Shown here: piece after piece, positions 52,122 to 60,519 of the stretch
How positions within the stretch are numbered: position 1 is the stretch's first letter
Layout: the number at the start of each line of letters is the position of its first letter
Assembly: GCF_036311905.1 (NCBI RefSeq)
Contig: NZ_JAZDCH010000005.1
Location: 62,001-126,000 of the forward strand
Reading direction: 5' to 3'
DNA: 64,000 nucleotides
From: Brachybacterium sp036311905
GTDB taxonomy: Bacteria; Actinomycetota; Actinomycetes; Actinomycetales; Dermabacteraceae
Position numbers and translations under genes: made by a program
The notes under the pieces: generated by a model
What the model was told of the DNA's origin: nothing
Databases searched by the model: none
The model's input: only the letters and a program-made list of their open reading frames with translations

Positions 52122-52706
52122 TCAGCCGGCGCGGCGGGAGCGGCGGCGGGCCGCCAGCTCGTCCTGCAGCGCGAGGGCGGCGTCGTCCGCCGGGTTGACC
52201 CCGGGGAGCACGGCGAGGTCGTTCTCGACCTCGCGCCACACGCGGCCGACGGCGATGCCGAACACGCCCTGGCCGCCCTGGACCAGGTCGAAGACGTCCT
52301 CGGCGGAGGTGCACTCGTAGACGGAGGCGCCGTCGCTCATGAGGGTGATGCCCGCGAGGTCGTCGATGCCGCGCTCGCGCAGGGCCGAGACCGCAACGCG
52401 GATCTGCTGCAAGGAGACGCCGGTATCGAGGAGGCGCTTGACGACCTTGAGCACCAGGATGTCGCGGAAGCCGTAGAGGCGCTGGCTGCCGGAGCCGCTC
52501 GCCCCGCGCACGCTGGGCTCGACGAGGCCGGTGCGCGCCCAGTAGTCCAGCTGGCGGTAGGTGATGCCGGCGGCCTTGCACGCGGCGGGGCCGCGGTAGC
52601 CGAGCTCCCCGGGCGTCTCGACGACGTCGTCGAAGAGCACGCCCTGTGCGGGCTCGGCGGGCACGGTCGACTGCTCAGTGCGGTCATCGCCGTTCATGGC
52701 GTTCAC
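52122..52706 (-). CDS. MerR-family regulator (Rv1830-like)
   Basis: A 194-residue MerR-type protein. The HTH GPAACKAAGITYRQLDYWARTGLVEPSVR at about 40-68 is followed by the wing GSQRLYGFRDILVLKVVKRLLDTGVSLQQIRVAVSALRERG. The C-terminal region is not a metal-binding loop. In mycobacteria a similar MerR protein lies close to garA and the Rv1828 regulator, an order retained here. GTG at 52706 with GGAGG 5 bp upstream is preferred to ATG at 52697. Confidence 0.82.
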   Translation of the reverse strand: MNAMNGDDRTEQSTVPAEPAQGVLFDDVVETPGELGYRGPAACKAAGITYRQLDYWARTGLVEPSVRGASGSGSQRLYGFRDILVLKVVKRLLDTGVSLQQIRVAVSALRERGIDDLAGITLMSDGASVYECTSAEDVFDLVQGGQGVFGIAVGRVWREVENDLAVLPGVNPADDAALALQDELAARRRSRRAG

Positions 52707-52856
52707 AGCTACCTCCGGATCAGGCTCTCAGAGGGGGAAGGGTGAGAGCACGCTGACAGAGTATCCCCTCCCCTGCGCCCTGGGACGCCGGCACGCCGTG
52801 GGGTGGGGCACCTCAGATCACGGAACGGTGACGATCCGCGGTCCGGCGCCCCGGCC

Positions 52857-53549
52857 TCAACCCTCCCGGACCTTGCGCCGCAGCATCGCACTGTGGAGGG
52901 AGATCATCGACTCGCCGAGGTCGCGGGCGAAGTCCTCGGCGCCACCACGGGCCGCGGGGTCGCCGGTGCGCGACCGGGGCCGCGCGACGGAGCCGATCAT
53001 GTGCGCCTCGCGCTCGGCGGAGGTGCGCAGCATGACCAGGTGACGGGGGTGCAGTCCCACTTCGGCCAGATCGCGGGCGGAGGTGACGATCTCGAGCTCC
53101 GTGGAACCGTAGAACAGCGCACCCTCGGCGAGGAATCCGTACTGCTCGAGCTCGATCAGGAAGTCGTCGTCGACCCCGGCGCGCGCCGCGAGACCGCGGC
53201 GATCCAGGCGCACGGCCTGCACCGCGGCCGTCGGCCCCGGACGGGAGGCGATCGAGGTGACCTCGGAATCCACGCCATGCGAGAGGAGGTGCTCCTTGAT
53301 GACCTTGAGCGGCCAGAAGCGGTCCCGCTGGGCGCGCAGGACGAACAACAGGCGGTCGACGTCCTCCGGGCGGTACTTGCGGTAGCCCGTGGAGGTGCGC
53401 TCCGGGGAGATCAGGCCCTCGGACTCGAGGTAGTGGAGCTTGGAGTGCGAGAGGTCCGGGAACTCGTCCCGGACGGCGTCCAGCACCTGGCCGATGCTGA
53501 GCCGCGCTGGCCCGGACGAGCCCGGCCTGCGCTTCGCGGAGGCCGGCAT
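52857..53549 (-). CDS. ftsR: FtsR-like MerR-family regulator
   Basis: A 230-residue protein matching the Rv1828/FtsR group: LSIGQVLDAVRDEFPDLSHSKLHYLESEGLISPERTSTGYRKYRPEDVDRLLFVLRAQRD. A C-terminal domain of about 120 residues follows. In Corynebacterium glutamicum FtsR activates ftsZ, and in M. tuberculosis the gene follows garA. Here it also lies immediately downstream of the FHA gene (4 bp). Regulation of division genes is inferred by homology. Confidence 0.82.
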   Translation of the reverse strand: MPASAKRRPGSSGPARLSIGQVLDAVRDEFPDLSHSKLHYLESEGLISPERTSTGYRKYRPEDVDRLLFVLRAQRDRFWPLKVIKEHLLSHGVDSEVTSIASRPGPTAAVQAVRLDRRGLAARAGVDDDFLIELEQYGFLAEGALFYGSTELEIVTSARDLAEVGLHPRHLVMLRTSAEREAHMIGSVARPRSRTGDPAARGGAEDFARDLGESMISLHSAMLRRKVREG

Positions 53550-53553
53550 CCGC

Positions 53554-53997
53554 TCAGGCCGTCCCGGTGAAGGGGTGGTAGGTCAGGCGGTACTTGCCGA
53601 TCTGCACGTCCTGCCCGGGGCTCAGGCGCAGCTCGTCGACGCGGTCCTTGCCCACGTAGGTGCCGTTGAGCGACCCGAGATCGCGCACGAGGAAGGCGTC
53701 GCCGTCGCGCACGAAGGCCGCGTGCTTGCGGGAGACCGTCACGTCGTCGAGGAAGATCTCGCAGTTCGGGTGGCGACCGGCGATGGTCGTGTCCGAGTCG
53801 AGCAGGAAGCGCGCTCCGAGGTTCGGGCCCTTGCGCACGATGAGCAGGGCGCTGCGCGGCGGCAGGTTCTCGATGGCGCGCCGGTCCTGCGAGGACAGGC
53901 CCGGCTCGACCTCCTCGAGGGGGTCGCTGGGCGAGATCGCGCTCAGCTTCGACGTGTGGTCGAGATTCTCGTCGTTCCACTCGGTGTTCCCGGACAC
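53554..53997 (-). CDS. garA: GarA/OdhI-like FHA-domain protein
   Basis: A 147-residue single FHA-domain protein. The FHA core is TIAGRHPNCEIFLDDVTVSRKHAAF ... RDLGSLNGTYVGKDRV, with the phosphothreonine-binding Arg, Ser and Asn. The N-terminal tail carries LDHTSKLSAIS in place of the ETTS phosphosite of GarA/OdhI, so phospho-switching is plausible but the site differs. In relatives the protein controls 2-oxoglutarate dehydrogenase and glutamate metabolism through Ser/Thr kinases. GTG at 53997. Operon with ftsR. Confidence 0.82.
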   Translation of the reverse strand: MSGNTEWNDENLDHTSKLSAISPSDPLEEVEPGLSSQDRRAIENLPPRSALLIVRKGPNLGARFLLDSDTTIAGRHPNCEIFLDDVTVSRKHAAFVRDGDAFLVRDLGSLNGTYVGKDRVDELRLSPGQDVQIGKYRLTYHPFTGTA

Positions 53998-54173
53998 CCC
54001 GCACCCCTTCCTGGACTGCTGTCCCCGACCTCTGACTCGGTCGCGGGCCGCGCCCCCGGGTCGGGGTCGCGCGCGGCGCTCCTGCTGGTGAACAGGAAAC
54101 CGCCCGTCCCATCCTCGCACGTCCGCCCCCGCTCAGGGGACGATCGGGCCAGCCTGCGGCGAGGATTTGACGA

Positions 54174-54926
54174 TCACTTGACCACCTCGGAGTGCTCGGG
54201 GTCGGTCAGCTCGACGACCGCCTCGATGCGCACGTCGTCCTCGCTCGCGATCGCGAGGGTGCCACCGTCGGCCGCGACGGAGTCGGCGGAGCCTCCGGGG
54301 ATCCGCAGGGCGGGGTCCATCACGTCGGGGTCGCCGATCGCCCGCACCGTATAGGGCGGGCGGACGACCGTGCCGTCCACGAGCAGCGCACCGTCCTCGT
54401 CGCTGGTCACCGAGGTGGAGGCGACCACGCGCACGTCCCCGATCTGGAGCACCTCGGCACCGGCGTTGCGCAGCTCCTGGATCACGCCGAGCAGGGTGGA
54501 GGGACGCACTGTCCGGCCGGGATCGGAGATCGACACGACGATGCCACGACCCTGGGCGGGGGCGGTGCCGGCGATGATCTCGAGTTGCTCGAGGCGGTCC
54601 TCCGCGGCGGCGCGGGCGACGGCGTCGTCCTCCTGCCCGCTGCGGAGGTCCTCGAGGGTGCGATCGAGTTCCGCGTTCTCGAGCTCCAGATCCGAGACGT
54701 GACGATCCGACTCGTCGAGCAGCCGCACCAGCTCCTGCTGCGAGGCGCCCTCGAGGGAGTCGTCGCCCTGGCGGACCTGGATCGCGATGGACACACCGAG
54801 GAGCAGGCAGAGCAGTCCGACGATCACCTGGGACCGCGTCGCGCGCGGGCGGAGGGTCCGACGGAGGTTGGACCAGGCCCGGTCCTGGTCCTCGCGAGTC
54901 TCGGGGGTGCGGGTGCCGTCGCTCAT
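54174..54926 (-). CDS. DUF881-family membrane-anchored protein
   Basis: A 250-residue protein. One TM helix (SQVIVGLLCLLLGVSIAIQV) near residue 40 precedes a coiled coil (DDSLEGASQQELVRLLDESDRHVSDLELENAELDRTLEDL) and a DUF881 C-terminal domain (GRGIVVSISDPGRTV ... IQELRNAGAEVLQIGDVRVVASTS ... VRPPYTVRAIGDPDVM). Third of three genes with 4-bp overlaps. It is probably part of an envelope complex linked to division; the family has no established activity. Confidence 0.85.
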   Translation of the reverse strand: MSDGTRTPETREDQDRAWSNLRRTLRPRATRSQVIVGLLCLLLGVSIAIQVRQGDDSLEGASQQELVRLLDESDRHVSDLELENAELDRTLEDLRSGQEDDAVARAAAEDRLEQLEIIAGTAPAQGRGIVVSISDPGRTVRPSTLLGVIQELRNAGAEVLQIGDVRVVASTSVTSDEDGALLVDGTVVRPPYTVRAIGDPDVMDPALRIPGGSADSVAADGGTLAIASEDDVRIEAVVELTDPEHSEVVK

Positions 54927-55255
54927 GACCGGAAGAGGCGGCGTCGGATCGCGGCCGCGTTGGAGAAGATCCGGATGCCGAGCACGACCGTCACGGCGGT
55001 GGACAGCTGCGGGCCGACCCCGAGCTGGTCGCCGAGGAACACGAGCAGGGCCGCGATCAGCACGTTGAACAGGAAGGAGGTGATGAAGACGTGCGCGTCG
55101 AAGGCCCCGTCCAGGCTCGCCCGGAGGCCGCCGGCGAGGGTGTCGAGGGCGGCGACCACGGCGATGGGCAGATACGGCTGCAGCGCAACGGGGACGTCGG
55201 GCTGCAGGACCAGCCCGAGGGCGATGCCCAGGGCGAGTCCGAGGACGGCGATCAT
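54923..55255 (-). CDS. sbp: Small basic protein (Sbp, DUF1290)
   Basis: A 110-residue protein with three TM helices and a basic tail (AAIRRRLFRS). It matches the Sbp/DUF1290 family found next to ftsZ or DUF881 genes in Gram-positives (ALGIALGLVLQPDVPVALQPYLPIAVVAALDTLAGGLRA; VFITSFLFNVLIAALLVFLGDQLGVG). It overlaps both DUF881 genes by 4 bp, indicating a stoichiometric membrane complex. Confidence 0.87.
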   Translation of the reverse strand: MIAVLGLALGIALGLVLQPDVPVALQPYLPIAVVAALDTLAGGLRASLDGAFDAHVFITSFLFNVLIAALLVFLGDQLGVGPQLSTAVTVVLGIRIFSNAAAIRRRLFRS

Positions 55256-56124
55256 GCGGGTTCCTCCGAGCTGGGGTCGTAGACGGTCGCCTCGCGCAGG
55301 GTGCCGGCGGGCCGGGCGGGAACGGTGAGCTCCTCGCCGGCCTCCCAGGTCATCAGGAGGGCGTAGCGCTGGGTGACCTCGGTGAGATACGTGCCGGCCT
55401 CGCCGCTCTCGACGCCCTCACGGAGGGCCTCGGGGTCGCCGAGGGCGGTGATCCGGTAGGGCGGGGACAGGGCGCGGAAGTCGACGAGGACCGCCGAGCC
55501 GGCGGTGCGGATCGCGGACGTGGCGGTGAGGCGCTGACCGTTGATCGAGATCGCCTCCGCACCGGAGGCCCAGAGACCGTTGACCGCGATCTGCAGGTCG
55601 CCGTCGGTCACGCGGTTGACGGTGCCCTCGGCGACGCCGGGGCTCGGCGGGAGCGGATCGGAGTCGTCGAGCTGCAGCACCACGCCGGACCCGGTGAGGG
55701 CGGTGCCGCCACTCGCGACCTCGACGCGGCCCACGGCCTCCGCGGCCCCGGGGGCGGTGTCGTCGAGGACCTCCTGCTGGGCACCGGCGACCTCGTCGCC
55801 CAGCTCGACCTGGCGAGCCTCGAGCTCGTCGGCCTCCGCCCACGAGTCCCGGACCTCCTGCTCGAGGAGGGCGCGGGGGCTGTCCTCCGCGCTCGCCCGG
55901 TCGCGGAGGTCCGCGGCGGCGATCGCGACCGCGGCGCCGAGCACGACGGCGAGCAGCAGCGTGAGCAGCTTCGTCAGCCGCGAGTCGGGCGGCGGGGTCT
56001 CGGCGATCGGGTCCTCGCGGCGCAGCGCCTCGACGTCGTAGGGGTTCGCGGTGAGGGCGCGCAGGAGCGAGGTCGGCGAGTAGGGGGTCTCGCCGTGGGG
56101 GGTGCTGTGGTCCCGCTCGCGCAT
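55252..56124 (-). CDS. DUF881-family membrane-anchored protein
   Basis: A 290-residue paralogue of the gene two places downstream. A cytoplasmic N-terminal segment of about 50 residues precedes one TM helix (LTKLLTLLLAVVLGAAVAIAAADL), a coiled coil (ALLEQEVRDSWAEADELEARQVELGDEVAGAQQEV) and a DUF881 domain (GSGVVLQLDDSDP ... LQIAVNGLWASGAEAISINGQRLTATSAI ... PYRITALGDPEALREGV). First gene of the DUF881-sbp-DUF881 unit. Confidence 0.85.
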   Translation of the reverse strand: MRERDHSTPHGETPYSPTSLLRALTANPYDVEALRREDPIAETPPPDSRLTKLLTLLLAVVLGAAVAIAAADLRDRASAEDSPRALLEQEVRDSWAEADELEARQVELGDEVAGAQQEVLDDTAPGAAEAVGRVEVASGGTALTGSGVVLQLDDSDPLPPSPGVAEGTVNRVTDGDLQIAVNGLWASGAEAISINGQRLTATSAIRTAGSAVLVDFRALSPPYRITALGDPEALREGVESGEAGTYLTEVTQRYALLMTWEAGEELTVPARPAGTLREATVYDPSSEEPA

Positions 56125-56159
56125 GCCGCCACCATACGGTGCGCGGGGTCCCGGAGGCG

Positions 56160-56855
56160 TCAGCCGAGCGAGCAGGCGACCCCGTTTAAGCCGTGGTTGC
56201 AGTAGCCGCCGGGGTTGCGGGCGAGGTACTGCTGATGCTCGGGCTCCGCGGTGTAGTACGCACCGTTCCCGGCCTCGGCGAGCGGGGCCAGCTCGGTCGT
56301 GATCGCGCCGCGGCCGGCGTCATGGAGCGCCTGCTGGTAGCGGCGTGCGGAGTCGCGCACCACCTCGCCCTGGGCGGGCGAGGTCCAGTACACGGCGCTT
56401 CGGTACTCGGTGCCGACGTCATTGCCCTGACGGTTCGCGGTGGTCGGGTCGTGCTGCTGCCAGAACTCGGCGAGCAGGGCGCGCAGGGTCGCGTCCCCGC
56501 CGCGGTAGATCACGCGCACCGCCTCGGCGTGCCCGGTGCGGGCGGAGAACACCTCCTCGTACGTGGGATGCGGGGTGTAGCCGCCTGCATAGCCCGCGGA
56601 GGTGGTGTGCACGCCCGGGATCTGCCAGGCGATCCGCTCGATTCCCCAGAAGCAGCCGCCCGCGAGGATCAGCTCCTCGGCGTCCTCGGGCCAGGGCTCG
56701 GGGTCCTCGGGCGCGTCGGGGCCGAGCATGTCGGTGCCGAGCACGAGGTGCTCGCGCAGGAGCGGGTACGGGGAGGTCTCACGACCCGGGAGGGCGTCCT
56801 CCGGGGAGACCATCTCCTTCTTGTGGGCGTACAGGAGATCCATCATCTGCCACAT
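56160..56855 (-). CDS. msrA: Peptide methionine-S-sulfoxide reductase MsrA
   Basis: A 231-residue MsrA. The catalytic Cys is in LAGGCFWGIERI; the family blocks GVHTTSAGYAGGYTPHPTYEEVFSARTGHAEAVRV and NDVGTEYRSAVYW are intact. The C-terminus CNHGLNGVACSLG carries the resolving cysteines. It repairs S-methionine sulfoxide using thioredoxin. ATG at 56855 (MWQMMDLLYAHKKEMV) is used, as in other actinobacterial MsrA; 20 residues upstream are not family-like. Confidence 0.92.
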   Translation of the reverse strand: MWQMMDLLYAHKKEMVSPEDALPGRETSPYPLLREHLVLGTDMLGPDAPEDPEPWPEDAEELILAGGCFWGIERIAWQIPGVHTTSAGYAGGYTPHPTYEEVFSARTGHAEAVRVIYRGGDATLRALLAEFWQQHDPTTANRQGNDVGTEYRSAVYWTSPAQGEVVRDSARRYQQALHDAGRGAITTELAPLAEAGNGAYYTAEPEHQQYLARNPGGYCNHGLNGVACSLG

Positions 56856-56883
56856 GCTCCGAACGCTAGTCCTGTGCGGGGTC

Positions 56884-56925
56884 GGGAGCGAGAGAGGTGA
56901 CGGTTCCGTCACCACCCTCGCTCCC
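56884..56925 (-). terminator. Nested hairpin terminator after the dioxygenase-like gene
   Basis: Outer arms GGGAGCGAG (56884-56892) and CTCGCTCCC (56917-56925) enclose a second perfect stem GGTGACGG/CCGTCACC with a TT loop. It lies 14 bp beyond the stop of the minus-strand gene. Confidence 0.65.
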
Positions 56926-56938
56926 CGCCGCGCGCGGA

Positions 56939-58018
56939 TCAGCGGGAGGCGACCAGCGCGCTGCCGACGAGAGCGCCCTGGGCGTCGGCGGCCGGGGGCT
57001 CGCCCCCGCCGTCGGACGGAGCGCCCGCGGGCGGCTCCCCGCCACCGGGACCACCGCCCCCCTCCGGCGCGCCGCCGCCCATCGCTCCCCCGCCGCCCAT
57101 ACCGCTGGTTCCCGGCTCGGTCGTGGGGTCGATCGCGACGGGGAGGGCGACGGTGAAGCCGCCGTTGACGTCCCCCTCGACCGTGGCGAGCTGCAGCTCT
57201 CCCCCGTCGTCACCGAAGACGTTGTCCGAGTCGAGGGTGATCTGGGCGAGGTTCTCCGTCGAGCCGTCATAGCCCGCGGTCGCGTACACCGTCTCGCAGA
57301 CGTCCTGCGGGATCGCGACCTGCGAGGTGGCGAGCAGGTTGTCGGTGCTGGTGATGGACTCGAGGTCGGGGTAGACCTCGAAGTGGATGTGCGGCCAGCG
57401 GCCCGCATAGCAGCCCGGCATGATGCTGGTGAAGGTGACGGTGCCGGTCCCGTCCGCGACCTGCACGCCGCGCAGGAAGTTCTCCTCCTCGAGACCCTCG
57501 GAGTATAGGGAGTAGAGGCCATCGGCCGTGCAGTGCCAGACGTAGACGGCGACGCCCTCATAAGGCGCGTTGTCGTTCGAGAGGTCGGTGATCGTGAGGC
57601 TCAGCGTCATGGGGACGCCGCTCGCGGTGGCGGAGCCGGTGCCGAAGCTCGTGGTGAGGTCGCTGCGGACCACCTCGGACTCGGTGAGGACGGTGATGCC
57701 GTTGGTGCCGTCGGCCGGGTAGGGGCCGTTGGTCTCCTCGGGGATCTCGCCGTCGGCCGTCGTCGCCGCGGCCTCTCCCCCGCCGTCGCTCGCGCCGTCG
57801 GACCCGGAGGCGCTGCAGGCGGCGAGGCCCAGCGCGGCGCCGCCGGCCGCGAAGGCGGCGAGGGCCGCGCGACGGGTCGCGAGGGTGCCCAGGTCGAAGG
57901 CGAGGCCCTGATCGGCGAGCGGCTCGTCGGCGTGGGCGAGGGGCCGGCCCTCGTAGCGGAGGGTGCCGTCGGGGTCCTCGGTGAGGCGCGGGTCGCGGGA
58001 ATCGGGGGTCTGCGTCAT
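56939..58018 (-). CDS. Intradiol ring-cleavage dioxygenase-fold lipoprotein
   Basis: A 359-residue exported protein. A 45-residue leader precedes a signal (TRRAALAAFAAGGAALGLAAC) with twin-Arg and lipobox features. The body has the intradiol dioxygenase fold: EETNGPYPADG, YVWHCTADGLYSLYSEG (Tyr ligand region) and PGCYAGRWPHIHFEVYP with the two His ligands. The last 60 residues are Gly/Pro-rich (GMGGGGAMGGGAPEGGGG). Related secreted proteins exist in many actinobacteria, with uncertain substrates. Single gene with its own terminator. Confidence 0.85.
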   Translation of the reverse strand: MTQTPDSRDPRLTEDPDGTLRYEGRPLAHADEPLADQGLAFDLGTLATRRAALAAFAAGGAALGLAACSASGSDGASDGGGEAAATTADGEIPEETNGPYPADGTNGITVLTESEVVRSDLTTSFGTGSATASGVPMTLSLTITDLSNDNAPYEGVAVYVWHCTADGLYSLYSEGLEEENFLRGVQVADGTGTVTFTSIMPGCYAGRWPHIHFEVYPDLESITSTDNLLATSQVAIPQDVCETVYATAGYDGSTENLAQITLDSDNVFGDDGGELQLATVEGDVNGGFTVALPVAIDPTTEPGTSGMGGGGAMGGGAPEGGGGPGGGEPPAGAPSDGGGEPPAADAQGALVGSALVASR

Positions 58019-58207
58019 GTCATGCCTTCCGGTGGTGGGGATGGCGAGGACGCTATGGACCGTGCTCGTGTCCCGGCCCAGGCTCGGCTGTGCTCGGGCT
58101 GTGCGCCGCGCCCGCGGCGGGTGCCGCAGGTCACGCGCGTTCCGATTCGCCTCGGCGGCCGGGGTCGGGGTACTGTATTCCTCGGTCCTCCGGCAACGGA
58201 GGGCACT

Positions 58208-58281
<74 letters not shown>

Positions 58282-58286
58282 CAAAT

Positions 58287-58317
58287 GCCCTGGTGAGAAC
58301 AAGTTTCTCGCCAGGGC
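58287..58317 (+). terminator. tRNA-Pro terminator
   Basis: GCCCTGGTGAGAA (58287-58299) pairs with TTCTCGCCAGGGC (58305-58317) with one G-U pair, then GTTGTCTTTCT. It begins 6 bp after the tRNA. Confidence 0.75.
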
Positions 58318-58596
58318 GTTGTCTTTCTTAGCGGCGATGTGACCGCTAGAGTCGCGCCGGCTGGAGACCGCACGAGCCTCGGGGTCACCATCACGACGGC
58401 GATCGACCTTAGAGTGCCGCATCTGGACCAGGGGCACGCGGAGCGAGCACAAAACGCGGCCGGCTGGTGGCCACGGCCAGAGTCTCCCCCATGTTCTCTC
58501 GTCGCCGCGACTCAAGACCAGGCAGGCCGTCTCGCCCTCACCACCAGCCCCGTGAACGAGGTGAACACCGATGCCCTGCCCGCGCTGACAGCCTGA

Positions 58597-59237
58597 CCCC
58601 TCGTCGAAGGATCGCTACACCACTTCCTGGGACTTGACCCCGCGCGCTACCGGGCCGGGGAGAGCTGGCAGCAGATCGCCCAGAGTCATGGCGTGACCGG
58701 AGAGCACGTCCGGCGCCTCACCATCGCGCGCCACGACATCAAAAACCGACGTTGGGGCCGGCGCCCAGTCGCTGACGTCGACGAGGTCGTCCGCCGCCGT
58801 GAGGACGGGCAGGCCCTCACCCAGATCGCCGAAGAACTCGGCTGCTCCCGTCAGGCCATCCGCACCGCGCTTGAGACAGCACACCGTGCCCGCGTGACCC
58901 GGTACGCCGCCTCTCCCGCCGTCGGGCGCCCACTGACGACGAGATCGCCGAGATCCGAGGACTGTATGAGGCGTGCCCACAGGCACCGCGAGCATGCGAA
59001 GGGGCACGAGCCGTACGCGGAGCCGAGGGTCGCCTACTTGCAGAAGCATGCAGATTCGTCGTCGACGACGGCGTCCCTATGCAGAACCTCTCGGTCGCAC
59101 TCGGCCGCGGAGCGACGTGGCTGCACTGGCTCCTCGGTTGCCACGACCTGCGACCCGAAACACGGGATGTACAGACCACGTCTCGCCGTTCGAGGGCCAA
59201 GACGGTCACGTACGCGCACGCTCCCCCAACAAAATGA
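58597..59237 (+). pseudogene. Broken triple helix-turn-helix DNA-binding gene
   Basis: Three HTH-like segments are spread over two frames. Frame A, open from the TGA at 58594-58596, reads ESWQQIAQSHGVTGEHVRRL and then ALTQIAEELGCSRQAIRTAL. Near 58937 the similarity continues in another frame: DDEIAEIRGLYEACPQAP, then MQNLSVALGRGATWLHWLLG, ending at the TGA at 59237. The same frame A is also open upstream of the TGA (58339-58596, ending NTDALPALTA). The original gene may thus have started near 58553, with an in-frame stop and a one-base frameshift now splitting it. Looks like a decayed regulator or mobile-element gene next to tRNA-Pro. Confidence 0.55.
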
Positions 59238-59304
59238 GCGGAAGATCTTACTGGTCCGGTGCCCCGTTCGCGACGAACTATGCGTTGCCCGGCGCCGCGC
59301 AGTT

Positions 59305-59616
59305 TCAAGAAGATCTACCGCGTGGTATACGCGGCGGCAAGCTCCGCGAAGAAGACTTCCCCGTCGGACGGTGTCTTGGGGCGAACTCCCAGGTTTCTCC
59401 ATCGCCGACCGTCACGTAACACGGATCCGCGACCTGACATGCCCGCATCATCGGGACCGAGACGAATCGGGATGCGTATCTCGAGTCGTACTGGAACGCC
59501 ACCTCTCCCGCAATGACGGTTGTCGAGAAGCTATCGTGAAACTCATTGAGAAGGTCGTCGGATGGCCGGTCGAACACATTGGCCCCCATGCTTCCGCCCC
59601 CGTCACCGGTGTACAC
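59305..59616 (-). CDS. Possible small gene or remnant of unknown function
   Basis: A minus-strand frame open from 59742 to 59305. Its middle part reads like a real protein (SDDLLNEFHDSFSTTVIAG, EVAFQYDSRYASRFVSVPMM, CYVTVGDGETWEFAP) and uses more A/T at third positions than nearby genes. No ATG occurs before 59589; GTG at 59616 is the first good start, and the sequence up to there (FTVDGLREAADAAVGCQW) also looks coding, so the true start may be lost. No family recognised. Confidence 0.25.
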   Translation of the reverse strand: MYTGDGGGSMGANVFDRPSDDLLNEFHDSFSTTVIAGEVAFQYDSRYASRFVSVPMMRACQVADPCYVTVGDGETWEFAPRHRPTGKSSSRSLPPRIPRGRSS

Positions 59617-59745
59617 GCGCGTCGAGAGGCCGAGATTGTGTTCGCTCCACTGACAGCCGACTGCAGCGTCGGCGGCTTCCCTCAGCCCATCAACTGTGAA
59701 CTCGACTGACGTCGTGCGACCCCCCAGTGACCTTAATAGGCGCTA

Positions 59746-59773
59746 CTGACCAAGGGACGTATGCTGGTAATCT
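59746..59773 (+). promoter_or_regulatory. Candidate promoter of the lsr2 paralogue
   Basis: CTGACC (-35-like), 16 bp, TAATCT (-10-like), about 32 bp upstream of the ATG with GGAGG 6 bp before the start. Sequence match only. Confidence 0.35.
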
Positions 59774-59805
59774 GCGCGCACATTCTTCGATCATTGGAGG
59801 TCATC

Positions 59806-60129
59806 ATGGCCCCCGAGACTCAAATTCTCCTCGTGGACGACATCGACGGAACCGATGCCACGAACACTGTCACCCTCGGACTCGACGGCGTCGCATACGA
59901 AATCGACCTGAACGACGACAACGCTCGCCAGCTGCGCTCCGAGCTGGAGAGGTGGACGGCCCTGGCACGACGCACCGGCGGTCGCGCGAAGCGTGGCACC
60001 GGCACCGGAGCTGGACCGAGCGGCGTCGAGAAGAAGATCCGGCAGTGGTCCAGCGAGAACGGCTACGAGGTCTCCGAGCGGGGCCGGATCCCGACCGAGA
60101 TCCGCGAGGCGTACGCCAAGGCGCACTGA
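59806..60129 (+). CDS. lsr2: Lsr2-family nucleoid-associated protein
   Basis: A 107-residue Lsr2. The N-terminal beta dimerisation domain (TQILLVDDIDGTDATNTVTLGLDGVAYEIDLNDDNARQL) is followed by a basic linker and the C-terminal DNA-binding domain with the AT-hook-like RGR (EVSERGRIPTEIREAYAKAH). It bridges and silences A/T-rich foreign DNA, the actinobacterial counterpart of H-NS. ATG at 59806 with TTGGAGG upstream. It lies inside the A/T-richer island next to tRNA-Pro, so it may be the island's own silencer or an additional copy. Confidence 0.92.
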   Translation: MAPETQILLVDDIDGTDATNTVTLGLDGVAYEIDLNDDNARQLRSELERWTALARRTGGRAKRGTGTGAGPSGVEKKIRQWSSENGYEVSERGRIPTEIREAYAKAH

Positions 60130-60146
60130 CTCCGCCCTTCCTTCCT

Positions 60147-60178
60147 CGGCCCGGCACGACCTGAGGGGTGCCGGGCCG
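60147..60178 (+). terminator. Hairpin terminator after lsr2
   Basis: CGGCCCGGCAC (60147-60157) and GTGCCGGGCCG (60168-60178) are perfect 11-bp arms with a 10-base loop, 18 bp after the stop. Confidence 0.7.
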
Positions 60179-60519
60179 CAGTGCGTCCGTCCCCGTCAGC
60201 AGAGCTTGTCCACTGAGTGGCGGAGCGCCGTCTAAACACAATCTTGAGAGTTCGTTCGATGCTGCGCGTCATCGTTTCGACGGCAGAAGTAAAGGCCCCG
60301 CCTACCCTCCGGAGGTATCCCTGGAGCGCACACAAAGACGCGGTTAAAGCTTCAAGCAGCTCGCTCCATGCTTCCGTAGTTTGCGCGGGTTGGCCCGTAC
60401 GTTGGTCTCACTGCCCACGACATGAGCCGTCCCCTCGATGCTCGTTCCGCTGTCGCTGTGGCGCTGACGAAGTCATCAACTCCCGCCCGACTCGAGTGGG
60501 AAATTTACGGAGTAGAACC
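60179..60519 (+). other. Long intergenic leader before the NlpC/P60 gene
   Basis: 341 bases without a credible gene. An in-frame extension of the downstream ORF back to 60217 has no protein-like character. I looked for a c-di-AMP (ydaO) riboswitch, which often precedes such hydrolase genes in actinobacteria, and did not see its conserved blocks. It holds ACGGAG before the ATG and no strong palindrome. Confidence 0.4.

Noticed and set aside
58339..58596. Separate small gene between tRNA-Pro and the HTH fragment
   Set aside because: Composition is not protein-like for most of its length; its last part shares the frame of the broken HTH gene and more likely belongs to that pseudogene.
60217..60519. 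Longer NlpC/P60 protein, or a c-di-AMP riboswitch in its leader
   Set aside because: The extension would put the signal peptide about 100 residues inside the protein, and the riboswitch's conserved blocks are not visible.
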